This document shows positions 17,254-25,608 of a stretch of 64,000 bases of DNA, in pieces. Source of the stretch: Phormidesmis sp963789215. GTDB lineage: Bacteria > Cyanobacteriota > Cyanobacteriia > Phormidesmidales > Phormidesmidaceae. Under the pieces are notes generated by a model that did no database searches, was not told where the DNA came from, and saw only the letters and a list, made by a program, of their open reading frames with translations. The position numbers were made by a program, and so were the translations under genes. The stretch spans positions 100,060-164,059 of the forward strand of contig CAWBJY010000006.1 of NCBI GenBank assembly GCA_963789215.1, written 5' to 3'. How positions within the stretch are numbered: position 1 is the stretch's first letter; each line of letters starts with the position of its first letter.

Positions 17254-19758
17254 ATGTTTTTCTTATTGCTAGCAGGATTGTTGATGGCTTTTGCTTTTCA
17301 ACTGCTGCTGACGAATCTGGGGGTTGCCCTAGGCCTATCTGCATTAGGTTGGGCGATCGCACCTGCATCTGCCGGTAAATCTAAGCCAGCGGCGGACTCG
17401 CTAGAAAGCGGTGAGGCTGAGCGTTCTGATGAGCCAGCGAAAGACGATGGCAGTATTCCACCGGTCAGCCATCTGGTTGGGTTGGGGGTGACGCTGACCT
17501 TAGCGCCTATTCTGTTTGCGACGGCTTTTCTGTCGGTGACGTTTAGCGATATTACTCAGCTTTCTGCTGGGTTAATTTTTGGCCTGATTCTTTGGGCTGC
17601 TTATTTACTGATTTTAATCTGGGTTAGCTCCATCACGGTTTCTGGCGTTCTTGATTTTGTGCTGGGCACGGCAACGGCTGGTATTCGCCGATTATTCTCA
17701 GCGGTTGAGAAGACGTTTTTGCCGGATGATTCGCCTTCGGATGCGTCTGTGCAGGAAGATTTGCAGGGGACGCTTGAGAGTTTTTCGACGGCGATTAAGC
17801 GATCGCTAGCTGAACAGCAAAAACAGCTGCCTGCGCTATTAGCTCAAGAGCGAGAGACTTTGCTCACGGAGATTTGCGATCGCACCTCTTTAACTCAAGA
17901 TCAGGCTGAATCTGTTTTAGATGGTATTCAATCGGAAGTGGAGCCAGAAAAAGGCGCTGAAGGCGCTGAAGCCGCTGGAGCAACCAGGGCAGCTAGTATT
18001 ACCACGGGCGATATTTCTGCTGATGTTTCGATTGCGCCTAGTCGCTCTAAAGAGCCAACTGCGGCGATCGCTGAGATGTTGCCTAATTGGAGAGACCTTT
18101 TGCGTTCTGCGGTTAGCCGGATAGACACGTCAGATCTAGATCTTGAAACTGCCTGGAACACTTTTCAAAATTTTGTAGATGACAGCGAAGCTGCGCCTTT
18201 TAATATTATTGAGCTAGATGCTGAAAACTATTTGAAAGAATCTCCTACCGATTTGCTTCAGTCTGAGACGTTAGAAGAAGAGTTTGCTGAGCGAATTTAC
18301 GATTTAGAGGCTGATCCAACGATGGTGGAAAAGCAGCTTCAGGCGCTGAAGCATTCGGAGTTTTCTCATTGGCTGCAGCAGCGAGGCGATTTGACGGCGG
18401 AGGCCGTAGAAGAAGTGGCTAAGAAGCTAAAGGGGGTTCGAGAAGATGTGCTGGTAAAAGTTAGGAATAAAGTAAAAGAGAAGACGGCTACAGAGACGAA
18501 GCTGCTGCCGGAGCGGTCATTAGAGCAGTCGGCGGAAGAGAGGGCCGAAATAGAGACGGCGATCGCAGAATTAGAGAAAAGGCTGGTTGCTTATTTTCGC
18601 TATACCACTTTGAGCAAGCTCAGTGCGCAGAGCGTTGAGGAGAAATTGCGATCGCAGCTTGAGGAGCTATCGGCGACATCGGACGTTTGGACAAGGCGCG
18701 AGGTAGATCCTGATTTTTCTTCTGTGCTAGAAGTTATTTCCAAAAGAAAAGGCATTAAGAAGGCCCAGAAGCGTGAGCTAACGACAGCGCTGAGCACCGC
18801 CTGGGAAAATCGCAAAGTGGAAGATCCTGAAGCGGCCTCGCTGGCTGAAAAAGTAACGGATTATCTGCAATCGGTTGACTGGGCAGAGGCGAATTTAGAA
18901 GAGTTTAAAGATGAAGTTCTTCAGCAGGTTCAGTCTGCTATTGTCGATCCGGTGAGTCTTTCTCAAAGCGTAGATCCGGGTAGATTGATAGCATCGCTCA
19001 ACGTTCCGCTTTCGGTTAAGAACGATTTGCTGTCGCTGATTAAAACAAAGGGTAATTCTCTCGCTAAATATCCTAGGCGCTGGGTAGAAAGGGCGGTTGA
19101 TAGCTCGCAAAATTGGGGGCAGCGCTTAGCTCATCAGCTCAGCCAATATCTTCAGCGTCAAGATATTTCGGCTAAGCCGGAAGAGATTGTTCAAGATGCG
19201 AGCCGAATTTTAGAAGTAACCGCGAGATCGATGCCTCTAGATAAGCTACCTGAGCTGGGCGCTGATTTTTGGCAGCAGGTGGTCGTGCATCGTGAAGATC
19301 TTAAGCCGGAAGATGCTCAAGTTATTACCAGTGGCTTATCCGATGCGTGGCAATCGACTATAGAAACGTTGCCTCAGGTTAAAGCGCAGCTAGAAACGCA
19401 GAGCGCAGAGCGATGGATGGGGGTTCAGTCAGCGGTTCAATCGCTGTCGCATTGGGTGGGCGATGATGTTTTAGATCCGGTTAAAGACGCAATTTCTGAG
19501 TTTGACGAGCGATTAAATTTAGATGAGATGCTCGCACCGGCTAAGCAAAAATTTTTAGAGGCGGTAGAGAGTGCTCAGGACGGTTTTCAGCAGCAGAGCG
19601 CGCTGGCGGCTCAGGCTTTGCAGGAAAGGGCTGAGCAGGTGCGGCATCAAGTAGCGATCGCACTTTGGTGGTTGTTTATTAGCTTGTTGACTTCTGGCGC
19701 ATCGGCTGCGGCTGGGGGTTGGCTGGCGGTTTGGATAAGCTTAAAGTCTGCGAGTTAA
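17254..19758 (+). CDS. Large membrane-anchored coiled-coil protein of unknown function
   Basis: I do not recognise a named family. The 834-residue protein has a hydrophobic N-terminal segment (about residues 1-40), a charged linker, two more membrane helices (about 68-125), then roughly 650 mainly helical, Glu/Gln/Lys-rich residues, and one C-terminal membrane segment (about 798-828, ALWWLFISLLTSGASAAAGG). The helical part repeats short patterns such as a VQSAI/VQSAV followed by a Trp-containing helix, suggesting several related helical modules. It precedes the MoxR-DUF58-transglutaminase genes on the same strand (74 bp to the MoxR start), so it could be a membrane client or scaffold for that MoxR chaperone system. 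Related long proteins occur in filamentous cyanobacteria, as far as I know without function. Confidence 0.6.
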   Translation: MFFLLLAGLLMAFAFQLLLTNLGVALGLSALGWAIAPASAGKSKPAADSLESGEAERSDEPAKDDGSIPPVSHLVGLGVTLTLAPILFATAFLSVTFSDITQLSAGLIFGLILWAAYLLILIWVSSITVSGVLDFVLGTATAGIRRLFSAVEKTFLPDDSPSDASVQEDLQGTLESFSTAIKRSLAEQQKQLPALLAQERETLLTEICDRTSLTQDQAESVLDGIQSEVEPEKGAEGAEAAGATRAASITTGDISADVSIAPSRSKEPTAAIAEMLPNWRDLLRSAVSRIDTSDLDLETAWNTFQNFVDDSEAAPFNIIELDAENYLKESPTDLLQSETLEEEFAERIYDLEADPTMVEKQLQALKHSEFSHWLQQRGDLTAEAVEEVAKKLKGVREDVLVKVRNKVKEKTATETKLLPERSLEQSAEERAEIETAIAELEKRLVAYFRYTTLSKLSAQSVEEKLRSQLEELSATSDVWTRREVDPDFSSVLEVISKRKGIKKAQKRELTTALSTAWENRKVEDPEAASLAEKVTDYLQSVDWAEANLEEFKDEVLQQVQSAIVDPVSLSQSVDPGRLIASLNVPLSVKNDLLSLIKTKGNSLAKYPRRWVERAVDSSQNWGQRLAHQLSQYLQRQDISAKPEEIVQDASRILEVTARSMPLDKLPELGADFWQQVVVHREDLKPEDAQVITSGLSDAWQSTIETLPQVKAQLETQSAERWMGVQSAVQSLSHWVGDDVLDPVKDAISEFDERLNLDEMLAPAKQKFLEAVESAQDGFQQQSALAAQALQERAEQVRHQVAIALWWLFISLLTSGASAAAGGWLAVWISLKSAS

Positions 19759-19832
19759 ATATTACGCGATGATTGCGCATAAGACGGCTCGGTCTGGTTT
19801 GGGTATTCTGCGCTTGGTTTCAATCATCTACT

Positions 19833-20798
19833 ATGGCGCTCTCACCTACCCATGCTTCATCTGTTCTATCAGGCCAGGTGGTTTACCAGCGTCTGTCTGA
19901 TAATATTCAGCAGGTCGTCAAAGGACAGCCTCTGGCTATTCGTAAGCTGTTAGCTGCATTTGCTAGTAGCGGCCATGTACTGTTAGAAGATCATCCTGGC
20001 ACGGGCAAAACCACCCTTGCTAAGGCGCTTGCCTTTTCGGTAGATGTCGCGTTTAAGCGCATCCAATTCACGCCCGATTTGTTGCCTTCCGATATTCTTG
20101 GGGTTTCCATTCTCGATCCTGAAAAACGCACTTTTCATTTTCATGAAGGCCCTATTTTTGCCAATATTGTTCTTGCCGATGAGATTAACCGGGCTTCTCC
20201 TCGTACCCAATCTGCCCTGCTAGAGGCCATGGCCGAATCGCAGGTCAGTATAGACGGAACGCTGAATCAACTGCGAGATCCTTTTTTCGTTATTGCTACC
20301 CAAAACCCGATTGATGCTCGCGGGACTTACCCTTTGCCCGAAGCTCAGATGGATCGCTTTGCCCTGCAGTTTCGGTTGGGCTATATTTCGCCAGAACAAG
20401 AGGTCGAGATTTTATCCAATCAGATTGAGATGCACCCGATTAATCAGATACGGCCTTGCGTAGCGATTGAAGAGATTTTTATGCTTAAGCAGCAGGTGAA
20501 GCAGGTACGCGTCAGTGCTGAACTAAAGCGCTACGTGGTTGATATTGTTAACGCTACGCGTCAGGCTGATGGGGTGCAGCTAGGGGCGAGTCCGAGAGGG
20601 TCGATTGCCCTGATGAAAGTTGCTCAGGCGCTCGCTTTGTTTGATGGATACGATTTTGTTACGCCCGATCATATTCAAGAAATTGCGGTGCCGGTGTTGG
20701 CCCATCGCTTGGTGATGGAGGCCCAGGCGCAGTTTTCTGGCGTCACTGCCGAGAGCATTGTTACCGGTATTCTAAAAACGCTTTCGGTTCCGGCCTGA
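19833..20798 (+). CDS. MoxR-family AAA+ ATPase
   Basis: A 321-residue MoxR chaperone-type ATPase. Walker A is EDHPGTGKTT (about residues 52-61), Walker B is IVLADEINRA with Asp116-Glu117, and a sensor-1 region reads FFVIATQNPID. The lid domain ends the protein (LGASPRGSIALMKVAQALAL carries sensor 2 Arg). MoxR proteins remodel or mature partner proteins, usually together with VWA or DUF58 proteins encoded next to them, which is the case here: the stop codon overlaps the DUF58 start by one base (TGATG), indicating translational coupling. The ATG at MALSPTHASS is preferred over a TTG 60 bp upstream. Confidence 0.93.
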   Translation: MALSPTHASSVLSGQVVYQRLSDNIQQVVKGQPLAIRKLLAAFASSGHVLLEDHPGTGKTTLAKALAFSVDVAFKRIQFTPDLLPSDILGVSILDPEKRTFHFHEGPIFANIVLADEINRASPRTQSALLEAMAESQVSIDGTLNQLRDPFFVIATQNPIDARGTYPLPEAQMDRFALQFRLGYISPEQEVEILSNQIEMHPINQIRPCVAIEEIFMLKQQVKQVRVSAELKRYVVDIVNATRQADGVQLGASPRGSIALMKVAQALALFDGYDFVTPDHIQEIAVPVLAHRLVMEAQAQFSGVTAESIVTGILKTLSVPA

Positions 20799-22213
20799 TG
20801 AAGAACCGCAACTTTTTTCGACGGATTGGGCGGAGGCTGAAGCCGCTTTTAGAGAAGAGCCTGCAGCCTAGCCCACTGGGCATGCGATTGATCTATCGGA
20901 CGCTTAAGTTCAACCATGGGCTGAGGCAGTGGCTGACAAAGTACTTTACGTCTGCTGGGCTAGGGATGTTGGGCGCACTGTTTGTCTTTGGCCTGATTGG
21001 ATTAGACGTAAAACGCAGCGTGTCCTATCAGGTCTTTGTGTTTTTGTTGGTGCTGCTGGCTGTGTCTGTTGTTTTTGCCTGCTGTATTCGATACCGAATT
21101 AGCGCAACTCGCCGCCTACCTCGATTTGGCAGCGTGGATGTTCCCTTGCGATATCAAATAATTTTGCATAATCACAGGTCAACAAAACAGAAGGGTTTCA
21201 TCTTAAGCGAGTCTTTTAGCGCGCGCTTTCCGAGCCTGTCAGAATTTCGCAAAGTAATGCGAGCTAAAGATGGACGGGGTGCGTGGTCTAGGCTTCTAGC
21301 TAGGCGAAGCTGGGCTTTTGCGTCTGAGATTGTGCTGCCACCGCTTGCTGCAAATAGCCAAACTGAAGTTGCCGCCGAGCTTGTTCCGCTGCGCCGAGGG
21401 CTGCTGAGCTTTAATAAACTTACGCTGGCCTGCCCGGATCCGCTTGGCCTAGTAAACCGCTGCGCTACGTTAGCGGTTCCTCAAAAGGTTTTGATTTTGC
21501 CAAAGCGCTACCAGCTGCCGGAGATTCAGCTACCGGGTTCTAGGCGCTATCAGTCTGATGGGCTAAGCTTAGCCACTTCGGTAGGCGATTCAGAAGAGTT
21601 TCGGGCGCTGCGAGAGTATCGACCTGGCGATTCTCCTCGAAAGATTCATTGGAAGAGCTGGGCGAAAATTGGCAAGCCTATTATTAAAGAAGATCAAACG
21701 GAGTATTCGGTTCGGCACGCGCTAATTCTTGATACGTTTCAAGCGGAGGACTATAGCGAGGTGATGGAAGAGGCGGTGGCGATCGCGGCTTCTTTTGCCT
21801 GCCAGCTACGAGCTGGAGGCCAAGCCCCTGACTCTTTGCTAGATATGCTTTTTATGGACGATCAGTCCCACTGTTTTACGGCAGGGCGCGGTTTAGGTCA
21901 AACAGAGAGTTTGTTAGCGTTGCTTGCCTCGGCGGTTCCCTGTCAGGATCGATCTTTTGAGACGCTGCTGCCGGTGGTGCGATCGCGTCTTTCTTTGCTG
22001 AGCGGCTGCATCTGTATTTTTTTGGATTGGGACAGCGATCGCCAAAAACTGATCGAACAACTACAGTCTGCAAACATTCCTACCCTGGGGCTGATTATCG
22101 CCAGGGAAGAGGGTTTGGCTGTGCCGCTAGATCGCAGCTGCTTGCAAAATAGTCAGAGCAGTCTTTATGTTTTGCAGCTGAACAGAATTCAGGAGGGTCT
22201 GCTAGCGCTATGA
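20798..22213 (+). CDS. DUF58 domain protein
   Basis: A 471-residue protein with two closely spaced membrane helices (about residues 50-95), an Ig-like region, and the DUF58 core (about 262-300), whose signature is seen as EFRALREYRPGDSPRKIHWK followed by AKIGKPIIKEDQ. DUF58 proteins resemble VWA-domain proteins and accompany MoxR ATPases and transglutaminases in many bacteria; some are linked to cell-envelope integrity and stress resistance. It overlaps the next gene by four bases (ATGA), so the three genes form a tightly coupled unit. Confidence 0.9.
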   Translation: MKNRNFFRRIGRRLKPLLEKSLQPSPLGMRLIYRTLKFNHGLRQWLTKYFTSAGLGMLGALFVFGLIGLDVKRSVSYQVFVFLLVLLAVSVVFACCIRYRISATRRLPRFGSVDVPLRYQIILHNHRSTKQKGFILSESFSARFPSLSEFRKVMRAKDGRGAWSRLLARRSWAFASEIVLPPLAANSQTEVAAELVPLRRGLLSFNKLTLACPDPLGLVNRCATLAVPQKVLILPKRYQLPEIQLPGSRRYQSDGLSLATSVGDSEEFRALREYRPGDSPRKIHWKSWAKIGKPIIKEDQTEYSVRHALILDTFQAEDYSEVMEEAVAIAASFACQLRAGGQAPDSLLDMLFMDDQSHCFTAGRGLGQTESLLALLASAVPCQDRSFETLLPVVRSRLSLLSGCICIFLDWDSDRQKLIEQLQSANIPTLGLIIAREEGLAVPLDRSCLQNSQSSLYVLQLNRIQEGLLAL

Positions 22214-24306
22214 AAACTGGTTTACCGTTAACTCAACTAGGCCAATCTTTCTCCTTTCTCAGGCTAAGCAATGCTAGCTTGTGCAGTTTGGCAACCGCGC
22301 TTTGGGGATGGCAAACTGGCCTTTTGTGGGCTGCTATTCCCATTGTTTTAGTTTTAGAGGCTCGTCATGTAGTGCAGCTTCGCTGGGAGATTTCTCTATC
22401 CGATCTTGAAGAGGCGGCTAAGCTCTGCGGCGCTATTTTGGCAATGCTGTTTGTGGTATTAGTTACTACCAAAAAGTCGCTCTTTATCTACAGTTTGCTG
22501 CAGTGGTTGCCGGTGGCCTGTATTCCTTTGCTGGTGGCTCAAACCTACGGGCTGGGCGTATCAGAAAAACTCCTCGACCGGTTTTCAAATCCGCATTTGT
22601 TAAAGCGAGGCATTCGGCGCCAGCGGAGTCCTTTCAATTTGCACTATCTTTACTTCGGCACCTGCATCGCAGCTGCGAGTGCGGCAGACACCGACCGTTT
22701 TTTCTTCTATGGCGCGGCGACGGTACTGACTGCTCTTTTGCTGTGGCCGCTAAGACCGCGGCGCTCGGCTCCGATTTTATGGGTGCTGCTGTTTGCGCTT
22801 TCTACAGGGATAGGATTTGCTGGCCATTTGCAGCTTGCCCAGTTTCAGCGGCGGTTGGAGTCTCAGGTCATTGCCATGCTGGGCAATATGGTTACCGGTA
22901 GAATTAATCCGACTAGCGCCGCTACTCAAATGGGTGCGATTGGTAGGCTAAAGCTATCTGGCCGAATTGCTTTTCGCGTTGCGGAAGATCAGCCCAAAGC
23001 CGACTCCTCCAATACTTTTCCTTTGCTGCTTCAAGAGGCTGTTTATAACCAGTATCAGCTCTCTGCTTGGCGGGCGACCGATGCTATTTTTAACCCGGTG
23101 CCACCCGGTGAGGAGGAGGGTAGTTGGATACTGGGGGCGGCGGGAAATCGCGCCCAATCTATCACTATTTCGACCGATCTAGATCGCGGTGATGGCGTTT
23201 TAACTTTGCCACGCCACGCTTCTCGCATTCGTCAACTGCCCGTTGAAGAGATGCAGCGCAATCAATATGGGGCGGTGCGGGTGGATGCTACGGGCAATGC
23301 TGCTTATCAAGTGCAGTTTGGGCGAGGCGAGGGCATGTCTTTGCGAGATTTGCCGCCGACTCAGACAGATTTGAAAATTCCTAACGTTGATAAAGCGGCG
23401 GTTGACAGCACCTTGGCAAAGCTTCGTCTCACTGGCCAATCTGACCGCGAGATAGCTAGCCGGATTGCCGCTTACCTACAGGATTTTAAGTACTCTCTCG
23501 ATTTGCTTAAGCCAGCGGCTGATACGTCTGCCGTCTCGGACTTTTTACTCAATACCCAAGCCGGTCACTGTGAGTATTTTGCTAGCGCTACCGCACTGCT
23601 GCTGCGCGGCGCTGGCATTCCGGCTCGCTATGCTGTTGGTTATTCCGTTCACGAATTTAGCTCGCTCGAAAGGCAGTATATTGTTCGTCGTCGTGATGCT
23701 CATGCTTGGGTGCTGGTCTATCTGGACGGGGCTTGGCAGATTTTAGATACTACGCCGCCTGATTGGACAGTAAAAGACGGTGAGATGGCTGCTCCCTGGC
23801 GGCGGATGTCGGACTTTGTCGCTTTTCTAATGTTTCAAGGCGCATACCGGATTCGGCAGCTAGGAGAAATGGGTTTGCGAGAAGTGCTGATGGTGGTGAT
23901 ACCGCTCTTTTTGTACCTGCTTTGGCGCTCTATGCAGGTTTTTCAGGGGCAGCGGAAAAATACGCTAGAAGGACCTGGCTTAGAAGAAAGTACGAGGGCG
24001 ATCGCGAAGGGTTTAGATTCGGAGCTATACGAAATTGAGCAGCAGTTGGGCGCGCAAAATTTGCAGCGGCTACCGGCAGAGTCTTTTTTGCAGTGGGGCG
24101 ATCGCCTACAAAAAAACTTATCAGACCCGCAGTGGCTAGCCTTCCAAGAAATTTTGGCCTTGCACTACCGCTACCGGTTTGATCCTTACAGCCTAGATAC
24201 AACAGAACGGCAACGGCTTAAAACCTTGAGTAAAGAGTGGGTAACAGACTATGGACGTACACCGACTCGAACGGCGGACCTCATCGATGTCAACGATGCT
24301 ATCTAG
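22210..24306 (+). CDS. Transglutaminase-like membrane protein (TgpA type)
   Basis: A 698-residue membrane protein. About six helices occupy residues 20-210, a non-cytoplasmic transglutaminase-like cysteine-protease domain covers about 395-520, and another helix (about 560-580) precedes a cytoplasmic tail. The catalytic triad is present: Cys454 (AGHCEYFASA), His498 (RDAHAWV), Asp513 (ILDTTPPDW). This matches TgpA-like proteins encoded with MoxR and DUF58. An odd feature is its end: the last 17 codons (GRTPTRTADLIDVNDAI) coincide with a copy of the 3' part of a tRNA-Val gene on the opposite strand, the left boundary of the xisHI element. The C-terminus was therefore shaped by, or lies within, an attachment site. 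Confidence 0.92.
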   Translation: MKTGLPLTQLGQSFSFLRLSNASLCSLATALWGWQTGLLWAAIPIVLVLEARHVVQLRWEISLSDLEEAAKLCGAILAMLFVVLVTTKKSLFIYSLLQWLPVACIPLLVAQTYGLGVSEKLLDRFSNPHLLKRGIRRQRSPFNLHYLYFGTCIAAASAADTDRFFFYGAATVLTALLLWPLRPRRSAPILWVLLFALSTGIGFAGHLQLAQFQRRLESQVIAMLGNMVTGRINPTSAATQMGAIGRLKLSGRIAFRVAEDQPKADSSNTFPLLLQEAVYNQYQLSAWRATDAIFNPVPPGEEEGSWILGAAGNRAQSITISTDLDRGDGVLTLPRHASRIRQLPVEEMQRNQYGAVRVDATGNAAYQVQFGRGEGMSLRDLPPTQTDLKIPNVDKAAVDSTLAKLRLTGQSDREIASRIAAYLQDFKYSLDLLKPAADTSAVSDFLLNTQAGHCEYFASATALLLRGAGIPARYAVGYSVHEFSSLERQYIVRRRDAHAWVLVYLDGAWQILDTTPPDWTVKDGEMAAPWRRMSDFVAFLMFQGAYRIRQLGEMGLREVLMVVIPLFLYLLWRSMQVFQGQRKNTLEGPGLEESTRAIAKGLDSELYEIEQQLGAQNLQRLPAESFLQWGDRLQKNLSDPQWLAFQEILALHYRYRFDPYSLDTTERQRLKTLSKEWVTDYGRTPTRTADLIDVNDAI
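24251..24299 (-). repeat. Left att-like copy: 3' fragment of tRNA-Val
   Basis: This stretch matches 25400-25448 except for A at 24261 where the tRNA has G. Read on the minus strand it is a tRNA-Val 3' part: anticodon arm, variable loop, T arm, 3' acceptor strand and discriminator. The 5' part is absent, so it cannot fold as a tRNA. It encodes the last residues of the transglutaminase on the + strand. Confidence 0.95.
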
Positions 24307-24349
24307 TAGCTGAAGTCCTTTGTTACCAGTTACTTCAAGAGGAATATTA

Positions 24350-24607
24350 ATGAAAAGGGTACGCTCCATGGGTAGCTTAGCCTTTCAAGACTTCTTTCTC
24401 CGTGTTCAAGCCTCTTTCAAGGACTTGTTTCAACTGCTTTACCAGCACCTCTCTTTTTTGAGCGGGCAGTTCGAGACTATATTAGTGAATTTTCATTTGA
24501 AGAGAGCGATCAAAAAGACGATTAAGCTTGTGCATAGCACAGTCGTTGTCTGGCTATTTAGGAGGCGCGGGCGATCGCATAAGATTCAGGTTGATAGGCA
24601 AGGTTGA
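24350..24607 (+). CDS. Small hypothetical protein inside the xisHI element (doubtful)
   Basis: An 85-codon frame with a fair ribosome-binding site (GAGGAA, 5 nt before the ATG). The product would be basic and hydrophobic (FQDFFLRVQASFKDLFQLLYQ ... KKTIKLVHSTVVVWLF), possibly membrane-associated. It resembles nothing I recognise and its last 50 bases overlap xisI on the opposite strand, including a HIP1 site. It may be chance. If real, it would be the only other gene carried by the element. Confidence 0.25.
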   Translation: MKRVRSMGSLAFQDFFLRVQASFKDLFQLLYQHLSFLSGQFETILVNFHLKRAIKKTIKLVHSTVVVWLFRRRGRSHKIQVDRQG

Positions 24608-24884
24608 TTTTTTCAGAATTAATGCCCGACTTTACCAAATCCTCAGCAATGCCATATTCCATGCCATCGTACTCAATCAATACTCTGTCATCTTGTAGCG
24701 TAATGTAGATAAGGTTTCCTCTAACTCGCCGCCCTCTATCCCAGCCTACTTGCATCAGAGCATAGTGCTTCTGCTCATCATCAAAGACAGTATCCAGGCG
24801 AATATCGCCGTGAGACGGTTTCAACTTAGCGTATCGGTTGATAACCTCTTTCACGGCGTTTGAGAGCTGAGTGGTGGAATCCAT
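24558..24884 (-). CDS. xisI: XisI family protein
   Basis: A 108-residue protein with the family pattern: N-terminal helix (VKEVINRYAKLKPSHGDIR), then strands LDTVFDDEQKHYALMQVGWD, RVRGNLIYITLQDDRVLIEY, and the EDLVKSGINSEKINLAYQP end. XisI is one of the excision controlling factors first described for the fdxN element of heterocystous cyanobacteria, where it acts with XisH; most genomes carry many xisHI pairs whose purpose is unclear. Its start lies inside the 3' end of xisH (34 bp overlap), so the two are translated together. Here the pair is the sole clear cargo of a tRNA-targeted element. Confidence 0.9.
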   Translation of the reverse strand: MDSTTQLSNAVKEVINRYAKLKPSHGDIRLDTVFDDEQKHYALMQVGWDRGRRVRGNLIYITLQDDRVLIEYDGMEYGIAEDLVKSGINSEKINLAYQPESYAIARAS

Positions 24885-25318
24885 TGCTGAACCTCTACAG
24901 TTTTTTGATTAGCGACAATCAAGTTTAGTGGTAACTTACTAATGACAAGCTCTCCAATCGGTTCGCTTAAAATCCGATCATAGTCCAAATCACTGACTGC
25001 TAGATAAAGACGACGATTTGGATCAATTTGGTCGAGCAGTAGTCGATAGAGGACGTACTGACCTATTGCTTGCTCTAGAGATGCGACCTCCGACGGCCCT
25101 CGAAATTCCTTTATCTCTACGGCGATTGTCTGACGACCCTTGGCAGCACCAACAAACCGCCCTTGAAAGCTACCGAGTCTGTTTCTTTCAGTAGCTGCTA
25201 AATCAACGAACAAAAAACGTTCACCGTAGGATATAACGTACGGGTCATCGGTAATTTGCCACCCGTCTTTGACTAATGCTTGTTTGACTAAGTTGTGGAT
25301 AGCATCTTTTCTAGGCAT
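24851..25318 (-). CDS. xisH: XisH family protein
   Basis: A 155-residue protein matching XisH from its first residues (MPRKDAIHNLVKQALVKDGW). A restriction-endonuclease-like PD-(D/E)XK core is visible: Asp39 in FLFVDLAA and Glu68-x-Lys70 in IAVEIKEF, followed by the helix LEQAIGQYVLYRLLL. In the fdxN element, XisH and XisI are needed for excision by the recombinase XisF; elsewhere their role is unknown, and the intact nuclease-like motif allows other roles, such as in toxin-antitoxin or defence systems. It is the upstream gene of the overlapping xisHI pair and lies 82 bp inside the right boundary repeat. Confidence 0.9.
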   Translation of the reverse strand: MPRKDAIHNLVKQALVKDGWQITDDPYVISYGERFLFVDLAATERNRLGSFQGRFVGAAKGRQTIAVEIKEFRGPSEVASLEQAIGQYVLYRLLLDQIDPNRRLYLAVSDLDYDRILSEPIGELVISKLPLNLIVANQKTVEVQQWIPPLSSQTP

Positions 25319-25399
25319 TAAAACAATACCAAGTCTGTGCCAAAACTCTATTTTACCAGTCCCTAGCTGACCAATTGGGCCACTAGCTAGAACTTACAG

Positions 25400-25448
25400 A
25401 TGGACGTACGCCGACTCGAACGGCGGACCTCATCGATGTCAACGATGC
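25400..25448 (-). repeat. Right att-like copy within tRNA-Val
   Basis: This copy spans tRNA positions 27/28 to the discriminator, plus one base. It keeps the intact gene functional while forming the element's right boundary. Its partner lies 1149 bp to the left. Confidence 0.95.
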
Positions 25449-25474
25449 GCTCTAACCAACTGAGCTATACGTCC
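25401..25474 (-). tRNA. tRNA-Val (anticodon GAC)
   Basis: A 74-nt cloverleaf. The acceptor strands GGACGTA and TACGTCC pair fully; the D arm is GCTC/GAGC with loop AGTTGGTTA; the anticodon stem is CATCG/CGATG with the seven-base loop TTGACAT, giving anticodon GAC (valine GUC codons); the T arm is CGCCG/CGGCG with loop TTCGAGT. The discriminator is A and no CCA is encoded. Its 3' part is duplicated 1149 bp downstream as the other end of the xisHI element. Confidence 0.97.
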
Positions 25475-25608
25475 TTGTCACTCTTAGATTAGAGTGAGCA
25501 CTGAATATACCACAGTGCTTTGCACGGACGCAATACTAGATTTTGACTCGCGATCGCAGACATGAAATCACTAAAATAAAGGGGTAGCGGCTACTTTCAA
25601 CGATTTTT

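Larger units (their letters stand above)
24251..25448. mobile_element. 1.15 kb tRNA-Val-targeted mini-element carrying xisH and xisI
   Basis: A 49 bp direct repeat with one mismatch bounds the segment: 24251-24299 and 25400-25448. The right copy is part of an intact tRNA-Val gene on the minus strand, from the anticodon stem to the discriminator base; the left copy is only that fragment. This is the layout left by tyrosine-recombinase integration into a tRNA gene, where the element brings a replacement 3' end. The cargo is xisI and xisH plus a doubtful small reading frame. No integrase is present, so it is either a deletion remnant or a passenger moved in trans. Inverted-repeat-like DNA (CTAGCT ... 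AGCTAG, 25364-25391) lies just inside the right end and could be an accessory recombinase site. Confidence 0.75.
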
